The notes: generated by a model from the letters alone, not told the origin. 64,000 nucleotides of DNA from Agreia sp. PsM10 (GCF_030433855.1 NZ_JARUXC010000001.1:124001-188000), one strand, 5' to 3'. Counted from the stretch's first letter, positions 17,341 to 26,567 are shown. Translations and numbers: made by a program.

Positions 17341-18303
17341 ATGTCTTCGACCTTCCTCTCGCACCTGCCTCTGTCTCGGCAGGAGATCGACCGCGACCAC
17401 GAGGCGCGGGCGCGTCCGCAGCTCTTCGACGAGCTGTGGGCGGATCCCGCGACCCGTCTGCTGCCCCTGTGGAGGGGGCGAGCGCTCGCCTCGCACGACT
17501 TCAGTTCGCGACCCGGCCTGGCGCTCCTCTCCACAGATCAGGTGGCGGCCTTCGATCTCCGGGTCTACCTCGGCATCTCGCTGTCGACGTCGTCTCCCGA
17601 GCCGGCCGGAACACGCGTCGTGCTGGTCGTCGTCGACGACGACGAGGCCGAGCGGCTCGAGCCCGACGAGGCGCGCTGGCTCAACCTGCGCGACGTGGCG
17701 ACCGTTCTGAGCGACCGCGATGCGGGCGCGTTCGTCGAGGCACTGGCCATCGCCGGATGGCACGCCTCGCACAGTCATTCGCCTCGCAGCGGTGCCGAGA
17801 CCGTCGTAGAGAAGGGCGGCTGGGTCCGGCGCGATCCCGACCTCGGCGTCGAACTCTTTCCGCGCACGGACGCGGCGATCATCGTCGGCATCGTCGATGG
17901 CGAGGACAGGATCCTCCTCGGCTCGAACGCGATGTGGAAGCAGAACCGCTATTCGCTGCTCGCGGGCTTCGTCGAGCCGGGGGAGTCGTTCGAGGCGGCC
18001 GCCCAGCGCGAGGTCTTCGAGGAGTCGGGCGTGCGCATCCTCACGCCCGAGTATCTCGGCTCGCAGCCGTGGCCGTTCCCCGCGTCGCTGATGGTCGGGT
18101 TCTACGCCCGGGTCGACCCCGCATTCGCCGACGATGCGCTGCGGCCCGACGGCGAGGAGATCCTCGATCTGCGCTGGTTCACCCGTGCCGAGATCGCCGA
18201 TCCGGCGACGGGCGTGGCGCTCCCCGGCCCGTCATCGATCGCGCATGCCATCCTCGAGCACTGGTACGGGGGCCCGCTTCCTGCAGAGGCGCTCGCCTGG
18301 TGA
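17341..18303 (+). CDS. nudC: NADH pyrophosphatase NudC (zinc site lost)
   Basis: This 320-residue Nudix hydrolase is predicted to cleave NAD(H) or remove NAD caps from RNA 5' ends. The Nudix box GFVEPGESFEAAAQREVFEE begins near residue 208 and is complete, and the NudC signature SQPWPFPAS follows near 240. The zinc ribbon seen in most NudC proteins is degenerate: the two CxxC pairs read SPRS and DPDL, so all four cysteines are gone while the flanking sequence (GGWVRR, FPRTD) is kept. The ATG at 17341 is the first ATG; a TTG at 17332 is possible. The stop overlaps the uvrD2 start by four bases. Confidence 0.9.
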   Translation: MSSTFLSHLPLSRQEIDRDHEARARPQLFDELWADPATRLLPLWRGRALASHDFSSRPGLALLSTDQVAAFDLRVYLGISLSTSSPEPAGTRVVLVVVDDDEAERLEPDEARWLNLRDVATVLSDRDAGAFVEALAIAGWHASHSHSPRSGAETVVEKGGWVRRDPDLGVELFPRTDAAIIVGIVDGEDRILLGSNAMWKQNRYSLLAGFVEPGESFEAAAQREVFEESGVRILTPEYLGSQPWPFPASLMVGFYARVDPAFADDALRPDGEEILDLRWFTRAEIADPATGVALPGPSSIAHAILEHWYGGPLPAEALAW

Positions 18304-20027
18304 CCGCCGGTTCAGTCGCCGACGGAGTGCAGTCGGAGAGCATCCTCGCCGCGCTCGACGACGATCAGCAGATCGCGGCTCGCGCTCTGATCGGCCCGGT
18401 CTGCATCCTGGCAGGAGCCGGCACCGGAAAGACCCGGGCGATCACGCATCGCATCGCCTACGGTGTCGCGACAGGTGTCTATTCGCCCAATCGCGTGATG
18501 GCGCTCACCTTCACCGCCCGATCCGCCGCCGAGCTCCGCACACGTCTGCGCCCGCTCGGCGCCGGCGGAGTCTCGGCCCGCACCTTCCATGCCGCCGCCC
18601 TGTCGCAGCTGAACTACTTCTGGCCTACGGTCGTCGGGGGCGACATGCCGCGCGTGCTCGAGGGCAAGGCCCGCCTGCTCGGTCAGGCTGCCGAAACCCT
18701 TCGGCTCAAGGTCGACACCGCCACCCTGCGAGACCTCGCCGCTGAGATCGAGTGGCGCAAGGTGTCGAGCATGGGGCTGGATGCCTACGAGCTGGCCCTG
18801 CGCACGTCGCGTTCCCTTCCGGGCAGCCTGTCCGTCGACCAGGTGCTCTCCCTGCACCAGAAGTACGAGGACATCAAAGACGAACGTCGCCAGCTCGATT
18901 TCGAGGACGTGCTGCTCGCCACGGCCGGCATGATCGAGCAGGAACCCGCCGTGGCGATGCAGGTGCACGAGCAGTACAAGTTCTTCGTGGTCGACGAGTA
19001 TCAGGACGTGTCGCCGCTGCAGCATCATCTGCTGTCGCTCTGGGTCGGCGGGCGCAGCGACCTCTGCGTCGTCGGGGACGCCAGCCAGACGATCTACTCC
19101 TTCGCCGGGGCCCGGTCCGACTACCTGCTGTCGTTCGCCGGGGAGTACGACAACGCCACCACCGTGCGGCTGGAGCAGAACTATCGCAGCACGCCCGCGA
19201 TCGTCGATGTCGCCAATCGCCTGATGAAGGGGCGCGCGGGCGCCCTGTCACTGCACGCCCTCGGAGACGAGGGCGTCAGCCCCGAGATCACCGCGTACCC
19301 GTCCGACGTGGCAGAGGCCAGGGGCATCGCCGCGCGCATCTCCCGGCTCATCGAGGAGGGCACCAGGGCGGAGGACATCGCCGTGCTCTACCGGGTGAAT
19401 GTTCAGGCCGCCGCGCTCGAGACTGCGCTGGCCGACGCTGGCGTCAGCTACCAGATCCGCGGATCGAAGAGGTTCTTCGATCTTCCCGAGATCAAACAGG
19501 CCGTGATGTCGCTCCGCGCGGCCTCGGTGTCGATCACGGGGGAGCCGCTGTTCAAGTCGGTGAGCGACGTTCTGCGATCGCTCGGCTGGAGTCAGGACGC
19601 GCCGGAGGCGAGAGGTGCCGTGCGCGACAAGTGGGAGGCCCTCAACGCCCTGATGGCGCTCGCCGAGAGCCAGCCGCCATCGACGACCTTCCGCCAGTTC
19701 ACCGACGAGCTCATGGAGCGACAGGGATCGGGTCACGAACCGACCATCCAGGCGGTGACCCTGGCGACCCTGCACTCCGCCAAAGGACTCGAGTGGCCGG
19801 TCGTCTTTCTCGCCGGGCTGTCTGAGGGCCTCGTGCCCATCAGCTACGCGTCCACGTTCGACCAGATCGACGAGGAGAGACGTCTCCTCTACGTCGGCAT
19901 CACTCGCGCGCGCCGCCTGCTGCACCTGTCGTATTCGGAATCGGGAATGGGTCGGTCGCAGCAGCGGATGCCGTCTCGCTTTCTGCAGGAGGCACTCCCC
20001 GGCACGCGCAGTCGGGATGCGGGCTGA
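18300..20027 (+). CDS. uvrD2: UvrD2-like superfamily 1 DNA helicase
   Basis: This 575-residue 3'-5' DNA helicase has Walker A GAGTGKT (near 40), TFTARSAAELR (near 65), Walker B VVDEYQDVSPLQ (near 229), the motif QNYRSTPAIVDVANRL, TLHSAKGLEWPVVFL (near 491) and YVGITRARRLLHLSYSE near the end. The protein ends soon after motif VI, so the HRDC and tetracysteine modules of mycobacterial UvrD2 are absent. The GTG start overlaps the nudC stop (GTGA), indicating cotranscription. The last 128 bp are opposite the end of the convergent E1-like gene. A role in DNA repair or replication-fork upkeep follows from the family. Confidence 0.9.
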   Translation: MTAGSVADGVQSESILAALDDDQQIAARALIGPVCILAGAGTGKTRAITHRIAYGVATGVYSPNRVMALTFTARSAAELRTRLRPLGAGGVSARTFHAAALSQLNYFWPTVVGGDMPRVLEGKARLLGQAAETLRLKVDTATLRDLAAEIEWRKVSSMGLDAYELALRTSRSLPGSLSVDQVLSLHQKYEDIKDERRQLDFEDVLLATAGMIEQEPAVAMQVHEQYKFFVVDEYQDVSPLQHHLLSLWVGGRSDLCVVGDASQTIYSFAGARSDYLLSFAGEYDNATTVRLEQNYRSTPAIVDVANRLMKGRAGALSLHALGDEGVSPEITAYPSDVAEARGIAARISRLIEEGTRAEDIAVLYRVNVQAAALETALADAGVSYQIRGSKRFFDLPEIKQAVMSLRAASVSITGEPLFKSVSDVLRSLGWSQDAPEARGAVRDKWEALNALMALAESQPPSTTFRQFTDELMERQGSGHEPTIQAVTLATLHSAKGLEWPVVFLAGLSEGLVPISYASTFDQIDEERRLLYVGITRARRLLHLSYSESGMGRSQQRMPSRFLQEALPGTRSRDAG

Positions 20028-20784
20028 ACGTTCTCTCGGAGACGTCGCCCGTTGCGCCGTCGACGATGCGGGCACGGGCACTCAGCCGGTGCCGACGAGA
20101 CCGGGCCGCATCGGTCGCGAACCGGTCGAGCACGGCTCTGGCCACCAGAGGTGTGACCGTAGACACGGTGAGCGGGTCCTCTGTATGGGCTCCCCGAGCG
20201 AGCAGCTGACCGAGCAGGGCCGGCCAGTGCGGTTCGGCATCGATGCGAGCGCGGTCGAGGCAGTGCAGGCACGGGCCGGACCCGGGTTCGACGAGCGGGC
20301 CGACCCGCACCTCGGAGTCGCCGAAGACCACCGCGAGGTGCGGGATGTCGCGTCGGAGCCACGCGCCGGATGCCCGAGGATCGGTGCTGAACGTCGACAC
20401 GATGATCGCCAGCTCGGCCGGGTCGGACTCGTCGACCAGGCGGGCGCCGAGGCCGGCCAGAACGGTTCGGATGGCGCTCGATGCGACGACGGAACCCGTG
20501 ACCACCACGCCGAGGTTCTCGAGCCGTCGGCCCGGCACATGACTGCGCCTGAGCGCCGGAGCGACCCGCGCCAGCAGATCGGCGACGGCACCGGGCGTCG
20601 CTCCTACGGTCTCGCCGACCATGTCGAGCCCCGTCTTGCTGATTCCCTTGCGCAGGACCGCGATGAGATGCTCCTCGGCCAGTGTCACGTCGAACAGGGT
20701 GACGATCGGGCGATCCGCACCGATCTGCATACTCGTCGGCGTGCGCCAGAGAACGGGGTAGCGAGGATCGATCTGCAGTGCCAT
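19900..20784 (-). CDS. E1/ThiF-like cyclodehydratase-domain protein without YcaO
   Basis: This 294-residue protein resembles the E1-like leader-binding half of azoline cyclodehydratases (TOMM biosynthesis). It has an N-terminal winged-helix-like segment, a Rossmann-like core (NLGVVVTGSVVASSAI, near 90-105) lacking a clear GxGxxG, and two zinc-binding pairs: CLHC near 172 and CAC near 262. No YcaO, dehydrogenase or precursor peptide gene is nearby. In mycobacteria a protein of the same kind (Rv3196) also stands between uvrD2 and the DUF2342 gene, so it belongs to a conserved actinobacterial block rather than a natural-product cluster. Its last 40 residues are opposite the uvrD2 end. Function unknown. 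Confidence 0.75.
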   Translation of the reverse strand: MALQIDPRYPVLWRTPTSMQIGADRPIVTLFDVTLAEEHLIAVLRKGISKTGLDMVGETVGATPGAVADLLARVAPALRRSHVPGRRLENLGVVVTGSVVASSAIRTVLAGLGARLVDESDPAELAIIVSTFSTDPRASGAWLRRDIPHLAVVFGDSEVRVGPLVEPGSGPCLHCLDRARIDAEPHWPALLGQLLARGAHTEDPLTVSTVTPLVARAVLDRFATDAARSRRHRLSARARIVDGATGDVSERTFSPHPDCACRGVPPAESETASAAATDPFPIPNTTGAAGGARE

Positions 20785-20845
20785 GCAGAGATGATGCCGG
20801 ATCGCCCGCAGACGCCGTCTCAGTTATGCACAGGGCGAGGCAGGA

Positions 20846-22162
20846 CTACTCGCCTTCGCCCCGGAGCAGGTCCTCGAGAGCCTGGTCCATCTCATCGGGG
20901 GCGGGCGCACCGGCCTGAAGCCGCGCGACCAGTGCCGCGGGGTCGTCGATGTCCTCCGGGGTCGGCACGAGGTCGGGGTGAGACCAGAGCTCGTCGCGTA
21001 CATCGGATCCGACGGCGTCGGTGACGGCCTGCCACATGGCCGCGGCTTCGCGCAGACGACGGGGGCGCAGTTCGAGCCCGATGAGGGTGGAGAACGCACT
21101 CTCGGCGGGTCCTCCCGTGGCCCGTCGACGGCGCACCGTCTCGGCGACGGCGTCTCGCGACGGCAGCCGCGTCGTGGCCTGGGCGGTGACCACGTCGACC
21201 CAGCCCTCGATCAGGGCGAGCATCGTCTCGAGTCGGGTCAGAGCATGCTGCTGCGCCTCGGTCTTCGGCGGGATGAGGGCGCCCGACACGACCGCCTGAC
21301 GGAGTTCCTCCGGGTTCGATGGATCGAACCCCTCGGCCAGTTCTTCGAGGCGTTCGGTGTCGATGCGGATGCCGCGGGCGAACTCGGTGATCGACGTGAT
21401 GAGGTGCAGCCGCAGCCACTTCGCGTGGCGGAACAGCCTGGCGTGCGCGAGTTCACGCACGGCCAGATACAGCTGCACCTGGTCGAGCGGGATGTCGAGT
21501 CCGTCGCTGAACGACGCGATGTTCTGGGGGAGAAGTGCCGCCGTCTGGTCTTCGAAGAGCGGGATGCCGACATCGCCGCCCGAGACGACCTCGGTCGAGA
21601 GCTGGCCCACCACCTGGCCGAGCTGCACGGCGAAAAGGGCTCCGCCGAGATTGCGCATGAGCTTGGATGCGCCGGCCAGCATGCCGGCCATCTCTTCTGG
21701 CGCCTGGTCTTTGAGAACCGCCGTGAGGGCATCCGCGATGCTCAGGGCGACGGGTTCGGCCAGCTGGCTCCACACGGGCATCGTGGCCGTCGCCCACTGC
21801 TGGCGGGTGAGGTAGGCGGGAGTCGAGGCCAGCTCGGTGACGCTCGTGACCTCGTCGAGCCAGAGCGCGGCGATGCGCAGGGCCCCGTCGAGTTCGGTGC
21901 GCTGCGCGTCGGTGACGCTCAACGACGACTGCCCGGCGAATTCGTTCGCCTGCTTCGTGGCGACATTCCAGTCGATGCCATCGCCCGTGGTGCTCATCGC
22001 GTTCTGCAACTGCTGCATGAGCTGCTGCACCGCGGCCGGGTCGGACGGAAGCCCCGCCGCCGAGGCAAGCTTGGCCGGATCCATCTCGGAATTGCCCTCG
22101 AGGAAGCTCCGCAGCATGTCGCGGAAGTCGTCCTCCGGCTCCTTGGATGTGTCGTCGCTCAT
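20846..22162 (-). CDS. DUF2342 zincin-like protein
   Basis: This 438-residue protein matches the DUF2342 family, annotated as zinc-dependent metalloprotease. The candidate metal motif reads RELAHARLF, so the first His of a classical HExxH is Arg, and I would not assume proteolysis. The N-terminus is acidic and helical (DDFRDMLRSFLEGNSEMDPAKL) and the middle is rich in helices. The ATG at 22162 is preceded by AAAGAGG at good spacing; the in-frame ATG at 22213 lacks this. It is divergent from the PDZ-Lon protease gene and 61 bp upstream of the E1-like gene on the same strand. Mycobacterial Rv3195 is the positional equivalent. Confidence 0.85.
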   Translation of the reverse strand: MSDDTSKEPEDDFRDMLRSFLEGNSEMDPAKLASAAGLPSDPAAVQQLMQQLQNAMSTTGDGIDWNVATKQANEFAGQSSLSVTDAQRTELDGALRIAALWLDEVTSVTELASTPAYLTRQQWATATMPVWSQLAEPVALSIADALTAVLKDQAPEEMAGMLAGASKLMRNLGGALFAVQLGQVVGQLSTEVVSGGDVGIPLFEDQTAALLPQNIASFSDGLDIPLDQVQLYLAVRELAHARLFRHAKWLRLHLITSITEFARGIRIDTERLEELAEGFDPSNPEELRQAVVSGALIPPKTEAQQHALTRLETMLALIEGWVDVVTAQATTRLPSRDAVAETVRRRRATGGPAESAFSTLIGLELRPRRLREAAAMWQAVTDAVGSDVRDELWSHPDLVPTPEDIDDPAALVARLQAGAPAPDEMDQALEDLLRGEGE

Positions 22163-22361
22163 TTCGGGAAACCTCTTTCGCCCGGCAGTCGGCGAGGATC
22201 CGGTGTGCTCCATGCCCGCTGTCAGAATTGATCTCTACGCTAGCCCGTGGCCGATCGGCCTGGCTGGGATTTCCCATAGGCTGGGGCCTTCGGCCGTGCG
22301 CCCGTGGCGAACAGCGTCCACCCGCATCCGACCCCATTTTTCTCATCCCCCTAGGAGACAC

Positions 22362-23522
22362 GTGAGCCTGTTCGGTCCTGATGACGCGGATCGCGTCGGC
22401 TCGCCGTTCGTGCTGCGCTCTCCCGAAGAGATCGCCGCGGAGCGCCGCACGGCCCGCCGCCGCACGACAGGATGGACCGTGCTCGTCGTGGCGCTGGTCC
22501 TGGGCCTCGTCATGAGCTTCCTCCCCACTCCCTACGTCATCGAGCAGCCCGGGCCCGTGTTCGACACCCTCGGCTCGCAGGAGGTCGACGGCACCGAGAC
22601 CCCTCTCATCTCCATCGACGGCGAGACGACCTACCCCACCTCGGGAACCCTCGACATGCTGACCGTCTCGGTCGTCGGTTCGCCCGAGCAGACCCCCTCG
22701 TGGGCCGAGGTCGTGCAGGCCTACTTCGACAGCAGTAAAGCGGTCGTGCCGCTCGAGTCCATCTATCCGCCCGATGTCACGACCGAGGAACGCGACGAGC
22801 AGAACGCCGCCCTGATGGTCGACAGCCAGCAGGAGGCGATCGCGGCCGCCCTCAGCAGCCTCGGCTACGACTTCACCACCAGCGTCAGCGTCGGAAGCGT
22901 GTCGAAGGACTCTCCCGCCGAGGGCGAACTCGAGGCGGGCGATATCGTGACGAGCGTCAACGGGCAGGCCGTCGACTCGATCGACGAGCTCCGGGCGGCC
23001 GTCGCGGAGAACGGCACCGGCAAGCCCGCCGTCGTCGACGTGACGCGCGACGGAGCGCCGGTCGAGGCATCCATCACCCCGATCACCAGCGGCGACACGT
23101 CGGTACTGGGAATCGGCGTGCAGGCCAGCTTCGAGTTCCCCTTCGACGTGAAGATCCAGCTCGACAACGTGGGCGGGCCCAGCGCCGGCATGATGTTCGC
23201 GCTCGGCATCATCGACAAGCTCAGCGAGGGCGAGCTCAACGGTGGCGAGAAGGTGGCCGGCACGGGCACCATCTCGGCAGACGGCACGGTCGGGCCCATC
23301 GGCGGAATCCGCCAGAAGCTGTACGGCGCGCGCGACGCCGGTGCCGACTACTTCCTGGCGCCCGCGTCGAACTGCGACGAGGTCACGGGTCACGTGCCCG
23401 ACGGCATCCGGGTCTTCGCCGTGGCGACGCTCGACGACTCGCTGGCCGCGCTCTCGGCGATCTCGAGCGGCGACGGCATGGATGCCCTGCCGAGCTGCGA
23501 CACGACCACCGCAGCGGGGTAG
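22362..23522 (+). CDS. PDZ and Lon-like membrane protease
   Basis: This 386-residue protein has a cytoplasmic N-terminus, one membrane segment (about residues 37-55, WTVLVVALVLGLVMSFL), a PDZ domain (about 165-255, with SPAEGELEAGDIVTSVNG) and a Lon-type serine protease domain. The Ser-Lys dyad is supplied by GGPSAGMMFAL (Ser near 273) and the Lys of NGGEKVAGTGTI or the following GIRQKL; Lys assignment is by family pattern. The protease faces the cell exterior. The GTG start has the ribosome binding site TAGGAGACAC. It is followed by the UPF0182 gene, the same pairing as mycobacterial Rv3194c and Rv3193c. Confidence 0.9.
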   Translation: MSLFGPDDADRVGSPFVLRSPEEIAAERRTARRRTTGWTVLVVALVLGLVMSFLPTPYVIEQPGPVFDTLGSQEVDGTETPLISIDGETTYPTSGTLDMLTVSVVGSPEQTPSWAEVVQAYFDSSKAVVPLESIYPPDVTTEERDEQNAALMVDSQQEAIAAALSSLGYDFTTSVSVGSVSKDSPAEGELEAGDIVTSVNGQAVDSIDELRAAVAENGTGKPAVVDVTRDGAPVEASITPITSGDTSVLGIGVQASFEFPFDVKIQLDNVGGPSAGMMFALGIIDKLSEGELNGGEKVAGTGTISADGTVGPIGGIRQKLYGARDAGADYFLAPASNCDEVTGHVPDGIRVFAVATLDDSLAALSAISSGDGMDALPSCDTTTAAG

Positions 23523-23599
23523 TCGTACAGAGGCCGCGCGACCGGCCGTGTTCTCCCGAGGCGCAACGCCCGACGGGGGAGTTCTCAGCCTGCCTTGTC

Positions 23600-23605
23600 T
23601 AGGAT
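23600..23605 (+). promoter_or_regulatory. -10 box upstream of UPF0182 gene
   Basis: TAGGAT lies 37 bp before the GTG at 23643, and the ribosome binding site AAGAGG lies between, so the UPF0182 gene probably has its own leadered promoter as well as readthrough from the protease gene. Confidence 0.35.
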
Positions 23606-23642
23606 GGTCGGACACCGCACCGCTGTAAAGAGGCCCCCACAC

Positions 23643-26567
23643 GTGACTTCCCAAACCGCCGAGAAGCCCATCAGAAGATCCCGCGCACCCTTGGCGATCA
23701 CCATCGCCATCGTCGTTGCTCTCGCAATCGCGTTCTTCGCTTTCTCCAATCTCTACACCGAAATCCTCTGGTACGACCAGGTCGGCTTCGTCGACGTGCT
23801 CACCACCCAGTGGGCCGCGGGCGGGGTGATGTTCTTCGTCGGCTTCCTCGCCATGGCCATCCCTGTCTGGGCGTCCATCGAGATCGCCTTCCGCTGGCGA
23901 CCGGTCTACGCGAAGCTCAACTCGCAGCTCGACCGCTACCAGCAGATCGTCGAGCCGTTGCGTCGTCTCGCATCCATCGGTATCCCGGTCGTGCTGGGCA
24001 TCTTCGCCGGTGTCGCCACGGCGTCACGGTGGCAGCTCACCCTGATGTACCTGAACCGCACTCCCACGGGCGAGACCGACCCGCAGTTCGGGCTCGACAT
24101 CTCGTTCTTCCTCTACGACCTGCCGTTCTTCCGCGGCGTCGTCGGCTTCGCGTCTGCCGTCATCCTCGTAGCCGGCATCGCCGCGCTCGCCACCAGCTAC
24201 CTGTACGGCGCCATCCGCGTCGCGGGTCGCGAGGTGCGCATCTCGAAGACGGCACGCATCCAGATCGCCATTCTCGCCGCCCTCTATCTTGCGGTGCAGG
24301 CGGCCAGCATCTGGCTCGACCAGTACTCCACGGTCACCAACGGCACGGGCAAGCTCATCACCGGTGCCACCTATGCCGACGTCAATGGAACCATTCCCGG
24401 ACTGTCGATCCTCGCGGGCATCGCGGGCATCGTGGCGCTGCTCTTCATCGTCGCCGCCGTCATCGGCCGCTGGCGCCTGCCCATCATCGGCACGGTGCTG
24501 CTCATCGTGTCGAGCCTCATCCTCGGATCGCTGTATCCGTGGGTCGTGCAGCGCTTCCAGGTTGACCCGTCGGAGCGGTCGCTCGAATCCGAGTACATCC
24601 AGCGAAACATCGATTCGACGCGCGACGCCTACGGCGTGTCCGATGTCGAGGAGACCGAGTACGACGCCACGACCGACGCCACCGCGGGCGCACTGAGGCA
24701 GGATGCGGTCACGACCGCGAACATCCGCATCATCGACCCGGCTCTCATCTCCGACACGTACAAGCAGCTCGAGCAGTTCCGGCAGTACTACCAGTTCCCG
24801 CAGTACCTCGACGTCGACCGCTACAACATCGACGGCACCGTGCAAGACGCTGTCACGACCGTGCGCGACCTGAACCTCGACGGTCTGGGCACCTCGAACA
24901 CCTGGTACAACCAGCACATCGTCTACACCCACGGCTACGGTCTGGTCGCCGCGTTCGGCAACCAGCGCTCGGTCGACGGGCAGCCCGTGTTCCTCGAGTC
25001 CGGCATCCCCTCGACGGGTGATCTCGGCGACTACGAGCCGCGCGTCTACTTCGGAGAGTCGAGCCCCGACTACTCGATCGTGGGTGGCCCCGAGGGCGGG
25101 CCCAAGAACGAGCTCGACTACCCGTCGGGTGAAGAGGGCGAGCAGCAGACGTACACCACGTTCGCCGGCGACGGCGGGCCGAAGCTCGACAATGTCTTCA
25201 ACCGCCTCGTCTACGCGCTCAAGTTCCAGTCCGAGCAGATCTTCCTCTCAGACGGTGTCACCGATCAGTCGCAGATCCTCTACGACCGCGATCCCGCGCA
25301 GCGCGTGTCGAAGGTCGCTCCGTACCTCACCATCGACTCCGATCCCTACGCATCGGTCGTCGACGGCAAGGTCGTCTGGATCGTCGACGGCTACACGACG
25401 AGCGCGAACTACCCGTATTCGCGCACCGAGAGCCTCTCCGACGTGATCGCCGACACCTACACGCCGCGGCCCGCCTTCGCGGTCGACGACATCAACTACA
25501 TCCGCAACTCGGTGAAGGCCACTGTCGACGCCTACGACGGCAAGGTCACGCTCTACGCGTGGGACGACACGGACCCGCTGCTCAAGACCTGGCAGAAGAT
25601 CTTCCCGTCGACCCTCAAGCCCATGAGCGACATGAGCGGCGACCTGCTGAGCCACGTGCGCTACCCGGCCGATCTCTTCAAGGTGCAGCGAGCCATCCTC
25701 GGCGAGTACCACGTCACCGACGCGGGATCGTTCTACTCCAAGCAAGACGCCTGGACCACGCCGAACGACCCGACGGCGCCGTCCGCGAGCCCGACGCTTC
25801 AGCCGCCGTACTACCTGACCCTGCAGATGCCGGGCCAGGAGGCTCCGTCGTACTCGCTCTACTCGACCTTCATTCCGGTGAATACTGGCGAGGGCAGTCG
25901 AAACGTGCTGAACGGATACCTGGCGGTCGACTCGAACGCCGGATCCGAAGACGGCAAGGTCTCCGACGACTACGGCAAGCTGAGGCTGCTGACCCTGCCG
26001 AAGGACGACACGGTGCCGGGTCCCGGCCAGGTGCAGAACAACTTCACGACAGACCCGACCGTGTCGCAGGCGCTCAACCTGCTGCGGCAGGGCGAGACGG
26101 AGGTCAAGAGTGGAAACCTGCTGACCTTGCCGGTCGGTGGTGGACTTCTCTACGTGCAGCCCGTCTACGTGCAGTCGACGGGTGGCACGAGCTACCCGCT
26201 GCTGCAGAAGATCCTCGTTGCGTTCGGAGACAAGATCGCCTTCGAAGACACGCTCGACGCGGCTCTCGACGAGCTGTTCGGCGGCGACTCCGGCGCAGTC
26301 GCGGGCGACGAGTCCGTTCCCGTGACCGACAGCGGCAACACGGCGACACCCGACGACACGGCGGGCACGACACCGGATGCCGGCACGCCGTCCACCGATA
26401 CGCCGTCCACCGACACCGGGGGACTCACCCAGGCACTGCTCGACGCGAAGGCCGCCCTCGCAGACCGTGACGCCGCGATGAAGGCCGGCGACTGGACGGC
26501 CTACGGCGAGGCGGACGCCAAGCTGCAGGCCGCTCTCGACCGGGCTCTGGCGGCCCAGGGCCAGTAG
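23643..26567 (+). CDS. UPF0182 membrane protein
   Basis: This 974-residue protein matches UPF0182 (COG1615). Seven hydrophobic segments are visible in the first 300 residues (about 16-36, 55-80, 108-125, 155-180, 208-226, 255-275, 282-302), followed by a large, probably extracytoplasmic region with family blocks such as RPAFAVDDINYIRNSVKATV and HVRYPADLF. The end is a Thr/Asp/Gly-rich linker (about 895-935) and a helical tail. Function is unknown. The GTG start has AAGAGG upstream. It follows the PDZ-Lon protease gene in the same orientation as in mycobacteria, which hints at a joint envelope function. Confidence 0.92.
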   Translation: MTSQTAEKPIRRSRAPLAITIAIVVALAIAFFAFSNLYTEILWYDQVGFVDVLTTQWAAGGVMFFVGFLAMAIPVWASIEIAFRWRPVYAKLNSQLDRYQQIVEPLRRLASIGIPVVLGIFAGVATASRWQLTLMYLNRTPTGETDPQFGLDISFFLYDLPFFRGVVGFASAVILVAGIAALATSYLYGAIRVAGREVRISKTARIQIAILAALYLAVQAASIWLDQYSTVTNGTGKLITGATYADVNGTIPGLSILAGIAGIVALLFIVAAVIGRWRLPIIGTVLLIVSSLILGSLYPWVVQRFQVDPSERSLESEYIQRNIDSTRDAYGVSDVEETEYDATTDATAGALRQDAVTTANIRIIDPALISDTYKQLEQFRQYYQFPQYLDVDRYNIDGTVQDAVTTVRDLNLDGLGTSNTWYNQHIVYTHGYGLVAAFGNQRSVDGQPVFLESGIPSTGDLGDYEPRVYFGESSPDYSIVGGPEGGPKNELDYPSGEEGEQQTYTTFAGDGGPKLDNVFNRLVYALKFQSEQIFLSDGVTDQSQILYDRDPAQRVSKVAPYLTIDSDPYASVVDGKVVWIVDGYTTSANYPYSRTESLSDVIADTYTPRPAFAVDDINYIRNSVKATVDAYDGKVTLYAWDDTDPLLKTWQKIFPSTLKPMSDMSGDLLSHVRYPADLFKVQRAILGEYHVTDAGSFYSKQDAWTTPNDPTAPSASPTLQPPYYLTLQMPGQEAPSYSLYSTFIPVNTGEGSRNVLNGYLAVDSNAGSEDGKVSDDYGKLRLLTLPKDDTVPGPGQVQNNFTTDPTVSQALNLLRQGETEVKSGNLLTLPVGGGLLYVQPVYVQSTGGTSYPLLQKILVAFGDKIAFEDTLDAALDELFGGDSGAVAGDESVPVTDSGNTATPDDTAGTTPDAGTPSTDTPSTDTGGLTQALLDAKAALADRDAAMKAGDWTAYGEADAKLQAALDRALAAQGQ

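Noticed and set aside
19900-20784. A thiazole/oxazole-modified peptide biosynthetic cluster.
   Set aside because: Only one cyclodehydratase-like gene is present, with no YcaO, dehydrogenase, exporter or precursor peptide; the locus is a housekeeping block.
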